64,000 bases of DNA from Hymenobacter cavernae (GCF_014641455.1 NZ_BMHT01000004.1:366223-430222); one strand, 5' to 3'. Numbered from the stretch's first letter, positions 16,594 to 25,474 are shown. Program-made: numbers and translations. Notes: a model not told the origin generated them from the letters alone.

Positions 16594-16885
16594 GGGGTAA
16601 ATTAGAGAACAGATGAGCGCAAGTAGAGACGAAGGTAGCGAATTGTGAGGCGTAGGTAAGAAACAAATACGCAGCGCTTCAGCAAGGTAGATTTATAGAA
16701 TCTTCGGTAAAGTTACATGAAGTAGCCCCTGATTTGCTATTGGTTTAATAGTTGTCGGTTTGGCGATGGTGCCTGGCTAGCTTGGCTGGCATACCTAGCT
16801 CAAGTATCTTGGAAGTAATAAGCGGAAGAGGCAGCGCCTGCACTATTAGCTAGCTAATTGCCAAACTGCACGCAACCACTATCTG
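16594..16885. other. Divergent intergenic region (292 bp)
   Basis: Separates the response regulator from the polyamine-type gene set. It contains a possible promoter at 16782-16812 for the plus strand. Nothing else distinctive was seen. Confidence 0.5.
16782..16812 (+). promoter_or_regulatory. Possible promoter of the SpeD-DUF4178 gene set
   Basis: TTGG at 16782-16785 and TATCTTGG at 16805-16812 (one mismatch to TAnnTTTG) are 19 bases apart, the usual Bacteroidota spacing. The leader would be about 70 bases. Confidence 0.4.
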
Positions 16886-17239
16886 ATGCACATTTATACT
16901 CCTGGGTTACATATTCTGGCCACCTTCATGGCTCCCACTTATCACTTAATCGATGCCAGTGCGTGCCGGCAGTTTTTCGATCAGCAGATTGCCGCCTTGC
17001 ACCTAACGAAAGTGGGGGAGGTGTACCACACGTTTCCGAACGGCAGCTTCACGGCCGTAATCGGCCTCACAGAGTCGCACCTGAGCATTCATACCTGGCC
17101 CGAGTACGGCTTGGCTACCTTCGACGTATTTCTGTCCAACTTTCAGCGCGACAACTCGGCCACGGTGCGCCAGCTGTACGCCGAAACCCTACGCTTCTTT
17201 GAGGCTACGGAGCAAACCAAAACGGAAGTAGTTCGATGA
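16886..17239 (+). CDS. speD: S-adenosylmethionine decarboxylase-like protein (SpeD family, atypical)
   Basis: A 117-residue pyruvoyl-enzyme homologue. Normal SpeD cleaves itself before a Ser to make a pyruvoyl group and decarboxylates S-adenosylmethionine for spermidine synthesis. The autocleavage motif TESHLSIHTWPEYG is intact, with S64 and H69 matching the bacterial S63 and H68. The segment that normally reads DVFTCG reads DVFLSN, so the catalytic Cys (C83 in the Thermotoga enzyme) is replaced by Ser84. The first ATG is chosen because the early GLHILATF matches the conserved GxH start. Its stop overlaps the start of the DUF4178 gene (ATGA). Either altered catalysis or a different decarboxylation substrate is possible. 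Confidence 0.88.
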   Translation: MHIYTPGLHILATFMAPTYHLIDASACRQFFDQQIAALHLTKVGEVYHTFPNGSFTAVIGLTESHLSIHTWPEYGLATFDVFLSNFQRDNSATVRQLYAETLRFFEATEQTKTEVVR

Positions 17240-18570
17240 GCGCTGAGTTGGTTCCTTCCGGCATTGTGGAGCAATTCGAGTGTCCTAACTGCTCGATGGA
17301 TATTTCATCTTATGACCCAGCGAGTAGTACTTTTTACGCGTGTCCGTCGTGTGAGGCGTATATTCGGAAGGAAGGCCATGAGCCCGCGAAGGTAATTGTC
17401 AGTTCGCGGTGGTCTAGAACTCCGAAGTATATTCCGCAGGTACTGCCCCTAGGTACACAAGGCGTAATGCCTGATGGCTTGACTTACCGCGTGATTGGCT
17501 ACATGGCCCGGAAAGAAGCCAAGAATACAGAAGTGGAGTATAAATGGGGCGAGTATACGCTGTTCAGCTTGCCCGACAAGTACGCCCAGTTAGCTATATA
17601 TGAAGGGCACTGGATGTTTATAAAAGCTGCCCAACAGAATTATCGTGTAGGACAACCTGCCTCACGTTACGGCTATGTTGAAGCCGATAACACCACCTAC
17701 ATGCTTTACAACCGGTACTCACCCCGGATCATGTACGCTGTTGGCGAATTTGATTGGGACATTCGAGAAGACGAAAATCTAAACGTTAATGAGTTCGTGG
17801 CGCCACCTTACATGCTGGTGGAAGAGCGTAAAGCGGACAAAACATCCAACTGGTATAAAGCTGAACATGTAAACTCTAAGCAGATAGCTAAAGCTTTCGA
17901 TATAGAAAGATACGCGTTGCCCGATCCGCTAGGAGTGGGGGCCATTGAACCTGCACCCGGACAGAAAACGTGGCCCGCTCTGAAGAGCTTCACGCTACTC
18001 CTGGCGTTGCTAGTGGTTGCTACTCAGCTAATACTGCTGGGAATCAGACCCGAGCGTCAGTTGCTGACTCAGCAGTTTCACAGCCGACTCGATGCTTCGC
18101 TGCCTACAACGGGTAGCGCGGGAAGTGAAGCAGTTATTGTATCGACTTCGTTTCAGGTGGAAGGCCCGGCGGCTCTCTCGGTGCAGATGCGCTCCACTTT
18201 AGACAATCAATGGCTGGAATTACCCGTGTCGTTAATCAATGAGAAGACGGGGCAGAGTTACGAATTCTCAAAAGCCTTGGAGTATTATCACGGGTACGAA
18301 GGCGGGGAAAGTTGGAGTGAGGGTAGCCAGGAGCAAGAAGCTACGCTAGGAAAGATTCCCACCGGACGTTATCATCTAAATATATATCCAACGTCGGAAG
18401 TTGGTTTGGATTTACCTATTTACCTCAGTGTTAGCCAGCAATCGTCGTTGCATTCCAATGCCATATTGCTGCTGCTTATTCTGCTTATTTATCCGGGTAT
18501 TCAATTCTGGCGACGCTCTTACCACGAGCGGCAACGTTGGGAAAACAGTGATTTTGGACCGACAACTTAA
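17236..18570 (+). CDS. DUF4178 domain-containing membrane protein
   Basis: A 444-residue protein. An N-terminal zinc ribbon is made by two CxxC pairs (CPNCSMDI at about 16-19 and CPSCEAYI at about 35-38). A DUF4178 region follows (about 60-210, with GLTYRVIGYMARKE, WGEYTLF and YKAEHV-type strands). There are membrane segments near 250-270 and 405-425, with an extracytoplasmic domain between them. The function of DUF4178 is unknown, but the domain is known to occur beside SpeD, spermidine-synthase-like and DUF350 genes, as here. It overlaps speD by four bases, so the two are translationally coupled. Confidence 0.85.
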   Translation: MSAELVPSGIVEQFECPNCSMDISSYDPASSTFYACPSCEAYIRKEGHEPAKVIVSSRWSRTPKYIPQVLPLGTQGVMPDGLTYRVIGYMARKEAKNTEVEYKWGEYTLFSLPDKYAQLAIYEGHWMFIKAAQQNYRVGQPASRYGYVEADNTTYMLYNRYSPRIMYAVGEFDWDIREDENLNVNEFVAPPYMLVEERKADKTSNWYKAEHVNSKQIAKAFDIERYALPDPLGVGAIEPAPGQKTWPALKSFTLLLALLVVATQLILLGIRPERQLLTQQFHSRLDASLPTTGSAGSEAVIVSTSFQVEGPAALSVQMRSTLDNQWLELPVSLINEKTGQSYEFSKALEYYHGYEGGESWSEGSQEQEATLGKIPTGRYHLNIYPTSEVGLDLPIYLSVSQQSSLHSNAILLLLILLIYPGIQFWRRSYHERQRWENSDFGPTT

Positions 18571-18579
18571 TTATATCTC

Positions 18580-18771
18580 GTGAACCTCCTTCGTCAACTC
18601 TGGTCGATTCGGTACTACGCCTTCCTGGCGCTGCTTGGCTACGGCACCTTCGTGTGGGCCGGCCTGACCGGCACCCGCCTGCTCGGCGACGACAACGAGA
18701 GCACCGAAAACATCAACGGCAATGGCTTCTCCGGCGGGCGGGCCGGGCACAGTACTTACTACCACAAGTAA
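18580..18771 (+). CDS. Small membrane protein
   Basis: A 63-residue protein from a GTG start nine bases after the DUF4178 stop. Residues 10-31 form one membrane helix (IRYYAFLALLGYGTFVWAGLTG), followed by a polar tail rich in Asn and Gly. No family is recognised. Its place in a tightly packed operon and lack of overlap with any other frame support it as a real gene; a component of the same membrane assembly is the plain inference. Confidence 0.6.
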   Translation: MNLLRQLWSIRYYAFLALLGYGTFVWAGLTGTRLLGDDNESTENINGNGFSGGRAGHSTYYHK

Positions 18772-18783
18772 ACTTTTCTCCCA

Positions 18784-18999
18784 ATGGAATACCTCAACTT
18801 CAAGCTTATTACGGCTTCGGTCGTGTATTCATTGCTCGGCATTCTGATTCTGGTGGTGAGCTTTATTGTCGTGGAAAAGCTGACCCCCCGCACGCTCTGG
18901 CGAGAAATTATTGACGAGCACAATACGGCCCTTGCTATCGTAGCCGGGGCCTTTATGCTGTCCGTGGCGATTATTATCAGCGCGGCTATTCATGGGTAA
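18784..18999 (+). CDS. DUF350 family membrane protein
   Basis: A 71-residue protein with two membrane helices (about 8-31 and 49-69) joined by a short charged loop (EKLTPRTLWREIIDEHNTA). This matches the DUF350/YjfL repeat, in which the motif between helices carries E, TP and N. Many members have two such repeats; this one has a single unit. The biochemical role is unknown; E. coli YjfL lies in a PspA-family and glutathionylspermidine-type operon, which again links the domain to polyamines and envelope stress. It overlaps the next gene by eight bases. Confidence 0.82.
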   Translation: MEYLNFKLITASVVYSLLGILILVVSFIVVEKLTPRTLWREIIDEHNTALAIVAGAFMLSVAIIISAAIHG

Positions 19000-20548
19000 C
19001 GAGCCGGTTGTATCGCCGCCGCGCCGCGCTACTGCTACCCCCGACCACTTGCCGGGGCTGCTGCTCGCTTCGGTGTTCGTTATTGCTACGTGCGGGCTGA
19101 TCTACGAGCTGATTGCGGGCACCCTAGCTAGCTACCTGCTCGGCGACTCGGTGACGCAGTTCTCTACTATCATCGGGGCGTACCTGTTCTCGATGGGCAT
19201 TGGCTCGTGGCTGTCGCGCTACCTGGATGAGCCGTTGCTGAAGTGGTTTATTCGGCTGGAAATTCTGGTGGGGCTGGTTGGTGGATTTTCGGCGCCGCTG
19301 CTGTTCGTGTTGTTCGAGTACGTCACCTCGTTTCGACTCATGCTCTATGCGTTGGTGGGGCTGACGGGCGTGCTGGTTGGCCTTGAGATTCCGCTGCTGA
19401 TGCGCATTCTGGAAGATCGGTTTGCTTTTAAGGAGCTGGTATCGAGAGTTTTTACCTTCGACTACATCGGGGCGCTGCTGGCGTCGTTGATTTTCCCGCT
19501 GGTGCTGGTGCCGCAGCTAGGTCTGATCCGGACGTCGTTGTTTTTCGGCGCGCTAAATGTGATAGTGGCCGCCGTGGCGTTGCACCGCTTTCGCGAAACC
19601 CGACCGTACCGCCGTCAATTTACCGGCGTTATCATAGGCGCCTTGCTGATGCTGGGAGTGGGGTTTGCCTATGCCGAGCGCATCATGACCTACACTGAGA
19701 CCCTCGCTTTTCAGGATCAGGTTATTTATAGCAAAAGCACCCCGTATCAGCGCATTGTGCTGAGCAAGAACAACCGCGAGCTGCGCCTTTTTCTGAATGG
19801 CAACCTGCAATTCAGCTCCGCCGATGAATATCGCTACCACGAAGCGCTGGTGCACCCCGCCATGCAGGCGCTGCCCCGCGCCCGGCGGGTGCTGGTGCTG
19901 GGCGGCGGCGATGGATTAGCCGTGCGCGAACTGCTGAAGTACAACCAGTTGCAAAGCATTCGGCTGGTAGACCTGGACCCGGGCATGACGCACCTGTTTC
20001 AGCATAACCAGATGCTGCTGGCGCTAAACAAAGGCTCGCTGCTAAATCCTAGAGTGCAGGTAATCAACGGCGACGCCTACCAATGGGTGCGGCAGGACAC
20101 CACCCGCTACGACTGTATCGTGGTAGACTTTCCCGATCCGTCGAACTACTCGGTAGGTAAGCTTTACACGGCAGCCTTTTACCGGGAGCTAGATAAGCTG
20201 CTAGTTTCCGGCGGACTGATAGTGGTACAAAGTACCTCGCCTTACGTGGCTCGGCAGTCATTTTGGTGCGTGCGGCACACGTTGGATGCGGCTGGTTTTC
20301 ACACCATTCCTTATCACTGCTACGTGCCTTCGTTTGGCGAGTGGGGCTATGTGCTGGCGGGTCGCAACGGTCATTGGCGGGGCGATGGTGGGTTGCCCGC
20401 CGGTTTGCGTTACGTAACCCCTGCCACCATTCGCGATATGCTCTACTTCCCGCCGGATATGGCCGAGGTGCCCACGGAAATCAACCAGTTGAATAATCAA
20501 GCGCTGGTGCGGTATTTTGAAGAAGACTGGGGGCCGTACACGCACTAG
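18992..20548 (+). CDS. Membrane-fused polyamine aminopropyltransferase (spermidine synthase-like)
   Basis: A 518-residue protein with about seven membrane helices (residues 24-235) followed by a cytoplasmic aminopropyltransferase domain (about 245-500). The soluble part has the decarboxylated-SAM binding loop VLVLGGGDGLAVRELLKY, the acidic VDLDPGM, NGDAYQW and the catalytic-region VVDFPDPSN followed by a KLYT helix. Family knowledge: it transfers aminopropyl groups from decarboxylated SAM to an amine. The membrane fusion suggests that the acceptor is a lipid, membrane peptide or exported polyamine. It overlaps the DUF350 gene. Confidence 0.93.
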   Translation: MGNEPVVSPPRRATATPDHLPGLLLASVFVIATCGLIYELIAGTLASYLLGDSVTQFSTIIGAYLFSMGIGSWLSRYLDEPLLKWFIRLEILVGLVGGFSAPLLFVLFEYVTSFRLMLYALVGLTGVLVGLEIPLLMRILEDRFAFKELVSRVFTFDYIGALLASLIFPLVLVPQLGLIRTSLFFGALNVIVAAVALHRFRETRPYRRQFTGVIIGALLMLGVGFAYAERIMTYTETLAFQDQVIYSKSTPYQRIVLSKNNRELRLFLNGNLQFSSADEYRYHEALVHPAMQALPRARRVLVLGGGDGLAVRELLKYNQLQSIRLVDLDPGMTHLFQHNQMLLALNKGSLLNPRVQVINGDAYQWVRQDTTRYDCIVVDFPDPSNYSVGKLYTAAFYRELDKLLVSGGLIVVQSTSPYVARQSFWCVRHTLDAAGFHTIPYHCYVPSFGEWGYVLAGRNGHWRGDGGLPAGLRYVTPATIRDMLYFPPDMAEVPTEINQLNNQALVRYFEEDWGPYTH

Positions 20549-20650
20549 AGCGCATCTTACTTCTTGGTTATTTTTGGAAAGGTGCTGTGCACCAAATATT
20601 TGCGAGAAGCTAGGTTCTGGTACTAGTTTTACAGGTGATACTTTGTATTC

Positions 20651-22348
20651 GTGATTTTCAACTCTAGAAAACTAAAAGCTAATTACCCCTCTTCCCAGGA
20701 GAGGAGGCTTGGAAGTGAGGTTTCCCGCCGCGCCTTCTTAGCTCGTGCAAGCGCTGGTCTTATCGGTGTGATGCTTGGACCTAGCTTATTACTAGAATCT
20801 TGTGGGTCGGCAACGGCTTCGCGGGGGCATATTCAGGGGACGCTACACGGAGCAAGCCACGTCCTTGGGCACTTGCTGCGGCAGCCGGGTAAACTGCCCG
20901 CACCTAGTCGCACGTTGCAGGCAGAAGTGGTGATAGTGGGCGGGGGAGTGGCTGGGCTGGCGGCGAAGCGCTGGCTGCACCGCCAAGAGGTGCACGAGGT
21001 GCTGCTGCTAGAATTGGAGGAGCAAGTAGGCGGCAATGCGGCCTCGGGGCACAGCGAAGTATCGGCTTATCCGTGGGGCGCGCACTACCTGCCGGTGCCC
21101 GATACGCGCAACCAAGATCTGCTTGATTTCCTGCGCGAAGCGGGCGTCATTACTGGCTACGATGCGGCTACGGGTTTGCCGATTTATAATGAGTACCACC
21201 TCTGCCACGACCCAGAGGAACGCCTGAATATCCAAGGGTATTGGCAGTCTGGCCTAGTGCCGGAGCTAGGAGTGCCGGCTGCCGACCGCCAGCAAATAGC
21301 TAGGTTTTTCGCCCTGATTGAGCAATTGCGCCAAGCCAAAGGGCACGATGGAAAGGACGCTTTTGCCATTCCCGTCGATCATTCGTCGGCCGACGATACG
21401 TTCCGCCAACTCGATCTGCTTTCGTTCGGTGATTACCTGGCGCGGGAGGGCTTCACTTCACCTTATTTGTGCTGGTACCTAGATTATTGCTGTAAAGACG
21501 ATTATGGTGCTACGACTGCCACGACTTCTGCCTGGGCGGGCCTGCACTACTTTGCCGCGCGCAAAGGTAGCGCCCACAACGCTACTGCTTCCGACGTGCT
21601 AACCTGGCCGGAGGGCAACGGCTTTTTGGTGCATCATCTGCGCCGGGCTAGCCCGGAAAACATTCTGCCGCAAACCCTCGCGTATGCCCTTCGTGAAACC
21701 TCGGATGGGGTGGAAGTGCTGGCGTATGACGTGAGGGCGCAGCAGAGTGTCCAGCTGAAAGCCAAGCAGGTACTGCTCGCTACCCCGCAATTTGTGACGC
21801 AACGGCTGCTGGCCGGTGTGGCCGAAAGCAAGGCGCTTGCTTGTTATCATGCGCCTTGGGTGGTGGCGAACCTAACGGTGGATGGGCTGCCGCAAGGACC
21901 TGGTCGGCCGCTGTGCTGGGATAATGTGGTGTACGGCAGTAAGTCGGTAGGCTACGTGAATGCCAACCACCAAGACCTAGCTATGACGGCCGATGAGCGC
22001 AAGGTCATTACCCTGTACTGGCCGCTCGCCGACGAAGCGCCCGACCTAGCTCGCCGCGCTGCTTACCAAACCTCGTACGATGAGTGGCTGCAACGTATTA
22101 TGGCTGAGCTAGAAACGGCGCATCCCGGCGTGACGCCCCACGTAGCACAAGCCGACATCTGGGTGTGGGGCCACGGCATGATTGCACCCACGCCCGGCTT
22201 CCTCTGGCACTCGGAGCGCCTTGCGGCGGCTCAGCCGCTACGCCAGAAAATCTTCTTTGCCCATACCGACTTGAGCGGTATGTCCATCTTCGAGGAAGGC
22301 TTTTACCAAGGCATCCGAGCGGCGCGCGAAATACTGGCTTCCGCATGA
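20651..22348 (+). CDS. Tat-exported FAD-dependent oxidoreductase (amine-oxidase-like lipoprotein)
   Basis: A 565-residue flavoprotein. The N-terminus has a twin-arginine motif (SRRAFLARAS, about residues 25-34), a hydrophobic stretch and a lipobox-like LLLESCGS, so it is probably exported folded with FAD and anchored as a lipoprotein. The Rossmann loop VVIVGGGVAGLAAKRWL (about 93-109) and LELEEQVGGNA fit flavin amine oxidase or phytoene-desaturase-type folds, and the C-terminus has the FAD-closing SIFEEGFYQGIRAAREIL. It starts at GTG 102 bp after the aminopropyltransferase, with a weak TACTTTG element between, so it may have its own promoter. Oxidation of an amine made by the upstream genes is a reasonable inference, not shown. 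Confidence 0.85.
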   Translation: MIFNSRKLKANYPSSQERRLGSEVSRRAFLARASAGLIGVMLGPSLLLESCGSATASRGHIQGTLHGASHVLGHLLRQPGKLPAPSRTLQAEVVIVGGGVAGLAAKRWLHRQEVHEVLLLELEEQVGGNAASGHSEVSAYPWGAHYLPVPDTRNQDLLDFLREAGVITGYDAATGLPIYNEYHLCHDPEERLNIQGYWQSGLVPELGVPAADRQQIARFFALIEQLRQAKGHDGKDAFAIPVDHSSADDTFRQLDLLSFGDYLAREGFTSPYLCWYLDYCCKDDYGATTATTSAWAGLHYFAARKGSAHNATASDVLTWPEGNGFLVHHLRRASPENILPQTLAYALRETSDGVEVLAYDVRAQQSVQLKAKQVLLATPQFVTQRLLAGVAESKALACYHAPWVVANLTVDGLPQGPGRPLCWDNVVYGSKSVGYVNANHQDLAMTADERKVITLYWPLADEAPDLARRAAYQTSYDEWLQRIMAELETAHPGVTPHVAQADIWVWGHGMIAPTPGFLWHSERLAAAQPLRQKIFFAHTDLSGMSIFEEGFYQGIRAAREILASA

Positions 22349-23424
22349 AAGCATTGTTGACCCCCATAGCAGCTAGGTCGCAGGATCGCACCGCCGCTCA
22401 GCCCTGGATTCGCTCGATGTGGTTTGATGGGTGGTTCATTCTGAGTCCGCCGTTTCTGTCGCTGTTGGTAGTCATGCTGCTGCCGGCGCAGTTCCGAGCC
22501 ACGGCACAAATGCCGTTGATGGCGTGGTTTGGGCTGGTGGTGCTGATTGATGTGGCGCACGTGTACAGCACGTTGTTTCGGACGTACTTCGACCCGGTGC
22601 GCCGCCAACGGCAGCGCGTGCTGTTTTGGATGGTGCCATTAGGCTGTTACCTAGCCGGAGTAGCGCTGCATTATATGGGAGGATGGCTGTTCTGGCGCGT
22701 GTTAGCGTATTTGGCCGTATTTCATTTCATCCGGCAGCAATATGGCTTCCTGCGGCTCTATTCCCACCACGAACCTAGCCCCGGACAAGGCTGGCTTAAC
22801 ACGGCCATTATCTACTACGCCACAATTTACCCGTTGCTCTACTGGCACTTTTCGCCGCCGCGCAATTTCAACTGGTTTGTCGATGGCGACTTTGTGCAGC
22901 ATGACTGGCCATTTGGGCGCACTGTTGCCACGCTGCTCTATGGTACCCTGCTGCTGATATACCTAGGTAAGGAAATCCGGAGCTGGCAGCGCTTACGCAC
23001 CTTCAATGTGCCACGTAACTTACTAGTAATAGGTACTTTGGTGTCGTGGTATTTCGGCATCGTGTATTACAACGGCGACCTGGCTTTTACGTTGCTCAAC
23101 GTGGTGTCGCACGGCATTCCGTACCTGGCTTTGATCTGGACCACCAGCCAGTCGGCTGCCAAGCACCGCAACGGAGCGCGGCCCTGGTGGACGGGGCGTT
23201 ATGGCATTGCTCTGGTTTTGGGTGTGCTAGGACTGTTGGCTTACGCCGAAGAAGGTCTGTGGGACGGCTTAGTATGGCGTGAGCATGCATCGGTGTTTGG
23301 CTGGTTTCAGCAGCTGCCCGCTGTCGAGAGCCACTTATGGCTAACCTTGCTGGTACCGCTGTTGGCGCTGCCACAAGCCACTCATTATGTGCTTGATGGC
23401 TTCATCTGGCGGCGTAATAGCTAG
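22345..23424 (+). CDS. Polytopic membrane protein with conserved-looking histidines
   Basis: A 359-residue protein with about eight or nine membrane helices. The start at 22345 overlaps the flavoprotein stop (ATGA), and an earlier in-frame start would run inside that gene. His residues sit at helix ends or in helices: DVAHVYSTLFRTYFDP, FHFIRQQYGFLRLYSHH, NVVSHGIPYLALIW and ATHYVLDGFIWR. The pattern is reminiscent of membrane metal-dependent oxygenases such as the Brp/Blh type, but no family can be named with confidence. It is translationally coupled to the FAD oxidoreductase, so the two probably act together at the membrane. Confidence 0.75.
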   Translation: MKALLTPIAARSQDRTAAQPWIRSMWFDGWFILSPPFLSLLVVMLLPAQFRATAQMPLMAWFGLVVLIDVAHVYSTLFRTYFDPVRRQRQRVLFWMVPLGCYLAGVALHYMGGWLFWRVLAYLAVFHFIRQQYGFLRLYSHHEPSPGQGWLNTAIIYYATIYPLLYWHFSPPRNFNWFVDGDFVQHDWPFGRTVATLLYGTLLLIYLGKEIRSWQRLRTFNVPRNLLVIGTLVSWYFGIVYYNGDLAFTLLNVVSHGIPYLALIWTTSQSAAKHRNGARPWWTGRYGIALVLGVLGLLAYAEEGLWDGLVWREHASVFGWFQQLPAVESHLWLTLLVPLLALPQATHYVLDGFIWRRNS

Positions 23425-23736
23425 AATTGACCTAGCTAGCCGTTGTAGCGTGCACGCTGCCGGTCCGATGCCCAAGGCCTCCAAACGGTTGTCATCTGCG
23501 GATAGCTGTAAAAGCTAGGTTCCGCCTCTTGCAAACTACTTTTCTACTGACAACTGGTCAGACGCCCCAGGCGTCGGACCGGTAGGCGTGCCCAATGCGC
23601 AGAAGAATTGTAGCTTCGCTGCAACAGAAAGTAATGAGCCAGCTTCCAACCTTCCGGCCCTGCTACGCGTCTGTAGCTTGTGCAAAGTAAGTTATCCATC
23701 ACCCCTCAAAACGCTCTGAGAAACCAACCTGACACC
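23425..23736. other. Gene-free stretch (312 bp) with an inverted repeat
   Basis: The main structure is the inverted repeat 23452-23468 against 23574-23591 (GCACGC-TGCCGGTCCGA mirrored by TCGGACCGG-TAGGCGTGC), with a smaller GACGCC/GGCGTC pair inside the loop. It may end the preceding operon. No promoter for the next gene could be fixed. Confidence 0.6.
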
Positions 23737-25020
23737 ATGAAAAAAAACTTGACGCGCTACCTGCTGCTCCCGGCTGCCCTCGTCGGAAGCTTGTCCTTGT
23801 ACGCCCTCACCACTCCGCCCACGCTGGTAGCCGACGCCAACAATGCCGGCCTGAAGCTGCCGACTGGCTTCAGCGCCCTCGTAGTGGCCGAAACCGGCGC
23901 CCGGCCCCGCCACCTCACCATCACGCCGCAGGGCAATATTTACGTCAAGCTTAACCGCGTTAATAAGTCTGGGCAGGGTATTCTGATGCTGCAACCCACC
24001 AGCGGCGGCAAAGCCGAGGTGAAAACCGGCTTCGGGAATTATGGCGGCACCGGCATGTACTACAAAGACGGCTACCTGTACGCCTCCTCCGATCAGGAAG
24101 TATTTCGTTACAAGCTGAATGACAAGGGCGAAGTAACCAACCCGAGCCAGCCGGAGAAAATCGTGACGGGCCTCATCAACCGCCGCCAGCACGAAAGCAA
24201 ATCCATTGTGCTGGATAATGCGGGCAACGTGTACGTGAACGTCGGGGCGTACTCAAATTCCTGCCAGCAGCGCGACCGGCAGAAAGGCTCCCTAGGTCAG
24301 CCGAACTGCCCGATTCTGGATTCGGCGGGCGGCGTTTGGCAGTTCAAGGCCAACCAGATGAACCAGACTTACGGCAACGGTAAGCGCTACGTCACGGGGT
24401 TGCGCAACGTGGTGGGCCTCGATTGGAACCAGCAAGATAACCAGCTCTTTGTGATGCAGCACGGCCGCGACCAACTGCACGACATCTTCCCCGACCTTTA
24501 TGACGCTAAACAGTCGGCGCAGCTACCGGCCGAGTGCATGTACGCGGTGAAGCCAGGCGACAACGCCGGCTGGCCCTACATGTACTACGACCAAGTGCAG
24601 CAGAAGAAAATCCTAGCTCCCGAGTACGGCGGCGATGGTAAGAAAGAAGCGGATACCAAATTTATTGACCCCGCCGCGGCTTTTCCCGGCCACATGGCAC
24701 CCAATGGGCTGCTGTTTTACACCGGCAACATGTTCCCGGAGCGCTATAAAAACGGCGCATTCATCGCCTTCCACGGCTCCTGGAACCGCGCCCCCGAGCC
24801 ACAAGCCGGCTATTTCGTTGTATTCCAGCCTTTCAAAAACGGCAAGCCGGATGGCAAGTGGGAAGTATTTGCCGATAACTTTGCCGGTGCGCCTGAGAAG
24901 GTTGCCTCCGGTCGCGCCGACCACCGCCCGTGCGGCCTGGCCCAGGCACCCGACGGCTCGTTGTATGTCACCGACGACGCAAAGGGCACGATTTACCGCA
25001 TTTTCTACAATAAGAAGTAA
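23737..25020 (+). CDS. PQQ-dependent sugar dehydrogenase-like protein (sorbosone dehydrogenase family)
   Basis: A 427-residue periplasmic beta-propeller protein with an N-terminal signal (MKKNLTRYLLLPAALVGSLSLYA). It resembles soluble PQQ glucose or sorbosone dehydrogenases: LPTGFSALVVAETGARPRHLTITPQGNIYV opens the propeller, TGLRNVVGLDW carries the R-N substrate-site pattern, and the QHGRDQLHDIFPDLY and AFHGSWNR segments match the family. The C-terminal APDGSLYVTDD closes the last blade. The start at 23737 is chosen because it gives the signal peptide directly. A c-type cytochrome follows ten bases after its stop and is its likely electron acceptor. Substrate unknown. Confidence 0.87.
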   Translation: MKKNLTRYLLLPAALVGSLSLYALTTPPTLVADANNAGLKLPTGFSALVVAETGARPRHLTITPQGNIYVKLNRVNKSGQGILMLQPTSGGKAEVKTGFGNYGGTGMYYKDGYLYASSDQEVFRYKLNDKGEVTNPSQPEKIVTGLINRRQHESKSIVLDNAGNVYVNVGAYSNSCQQRDRQKGSLGQPNCPILDSAGGVWQFKANQMNQTYGNGKRYVTGLRNVVGLDWNQQDNQLFVMQHGRDQLHDIFPDLYDAKQSAQLPAECMYAVKPGDNAGWPYMYYDQVQQKKILAPEYGGDGKKEADTKFIDPAAAFPGHMAPNGLLFYTGNMFPERYKNGAFIAFHGSWNRAPEPQAGYFVVFQPFKNGKPDGKWEVFADNFAGAPEKVASGRADHRPCGLAQAPDGSLYVTDDAKGTIYRIFYNKK

Positions 25021-25030
25021 CCACCTAGGT

Positions 25031-25474
25031 ATGCAGAAGTTAAGCATCCTGTGCTTCCTCGTTTTCTTGAGTTTGCCGCTAGCGGCGCAGAAGAAACCAG
25101 CGCCGAAACCCAAAGCGCCCGCTGCCTCTGCCGGAGCATCGAAGTCGATTGCGGCGGGCAAGCAGATTTATTCGCAGTACTGCCTCAGCTGCCACCAGGC
25201 TGATGGGGGCGGGGTGCAGAACATGAACCCGCCGCTGATCAAAACCAGCTACGTGCTCGGCGACAAAACCCGCCTCACGAAGGTGCTGCTCAACGGTTTG
25301 CAAGACGTGGACATCGACGGCGAGCCGTACAACAACGTCATGCCCTCCCACGACTTCCTAACCGATCAGCAGATAGCTGACGTGCTGACCTTTGTGCGAA
25401 ACAGCTTCGGCAATAAAGCCACCGCAGTTAGTGCAGCCGAAGTAAAAGCCGTGCGAGCCGCCAACAAGAAGTAA
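25031..25474 (+). CDS. Cytochrome c family protein
   Basis: A 147-residue exported cytochrome with signal peptide MQKLSILCFLVFLSLPLAAQ, a Lys/Pro/Ala-rich linker and one class I cytochrome c domain. The heme site is CLSCH (about residues 57-61), and NVMPSHDFLTDQQIADVLTFV supplies the axial Met and the C-terminal helix. Its spacing of ten bases behind the PQQ-type dehydrogenase implies cotranscription and electron transfer from that enzyme. The start ATG follows an ACCTAGGT motif immediately. Confidence 0.93.
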   Translation: MQKLSILCFLVFLSLPLAAQKKPAPKPKAPAASAGASKSIAAGKQIYSQYCLSCHQADGGGVQNMNPPLIKTSYVLGDKTRLTKVLLNGLQDVDIDGEPYNNVMPSHDFLTDQQIADVLTFVRNSFGNKATAVSAAEVKAVRAANKK

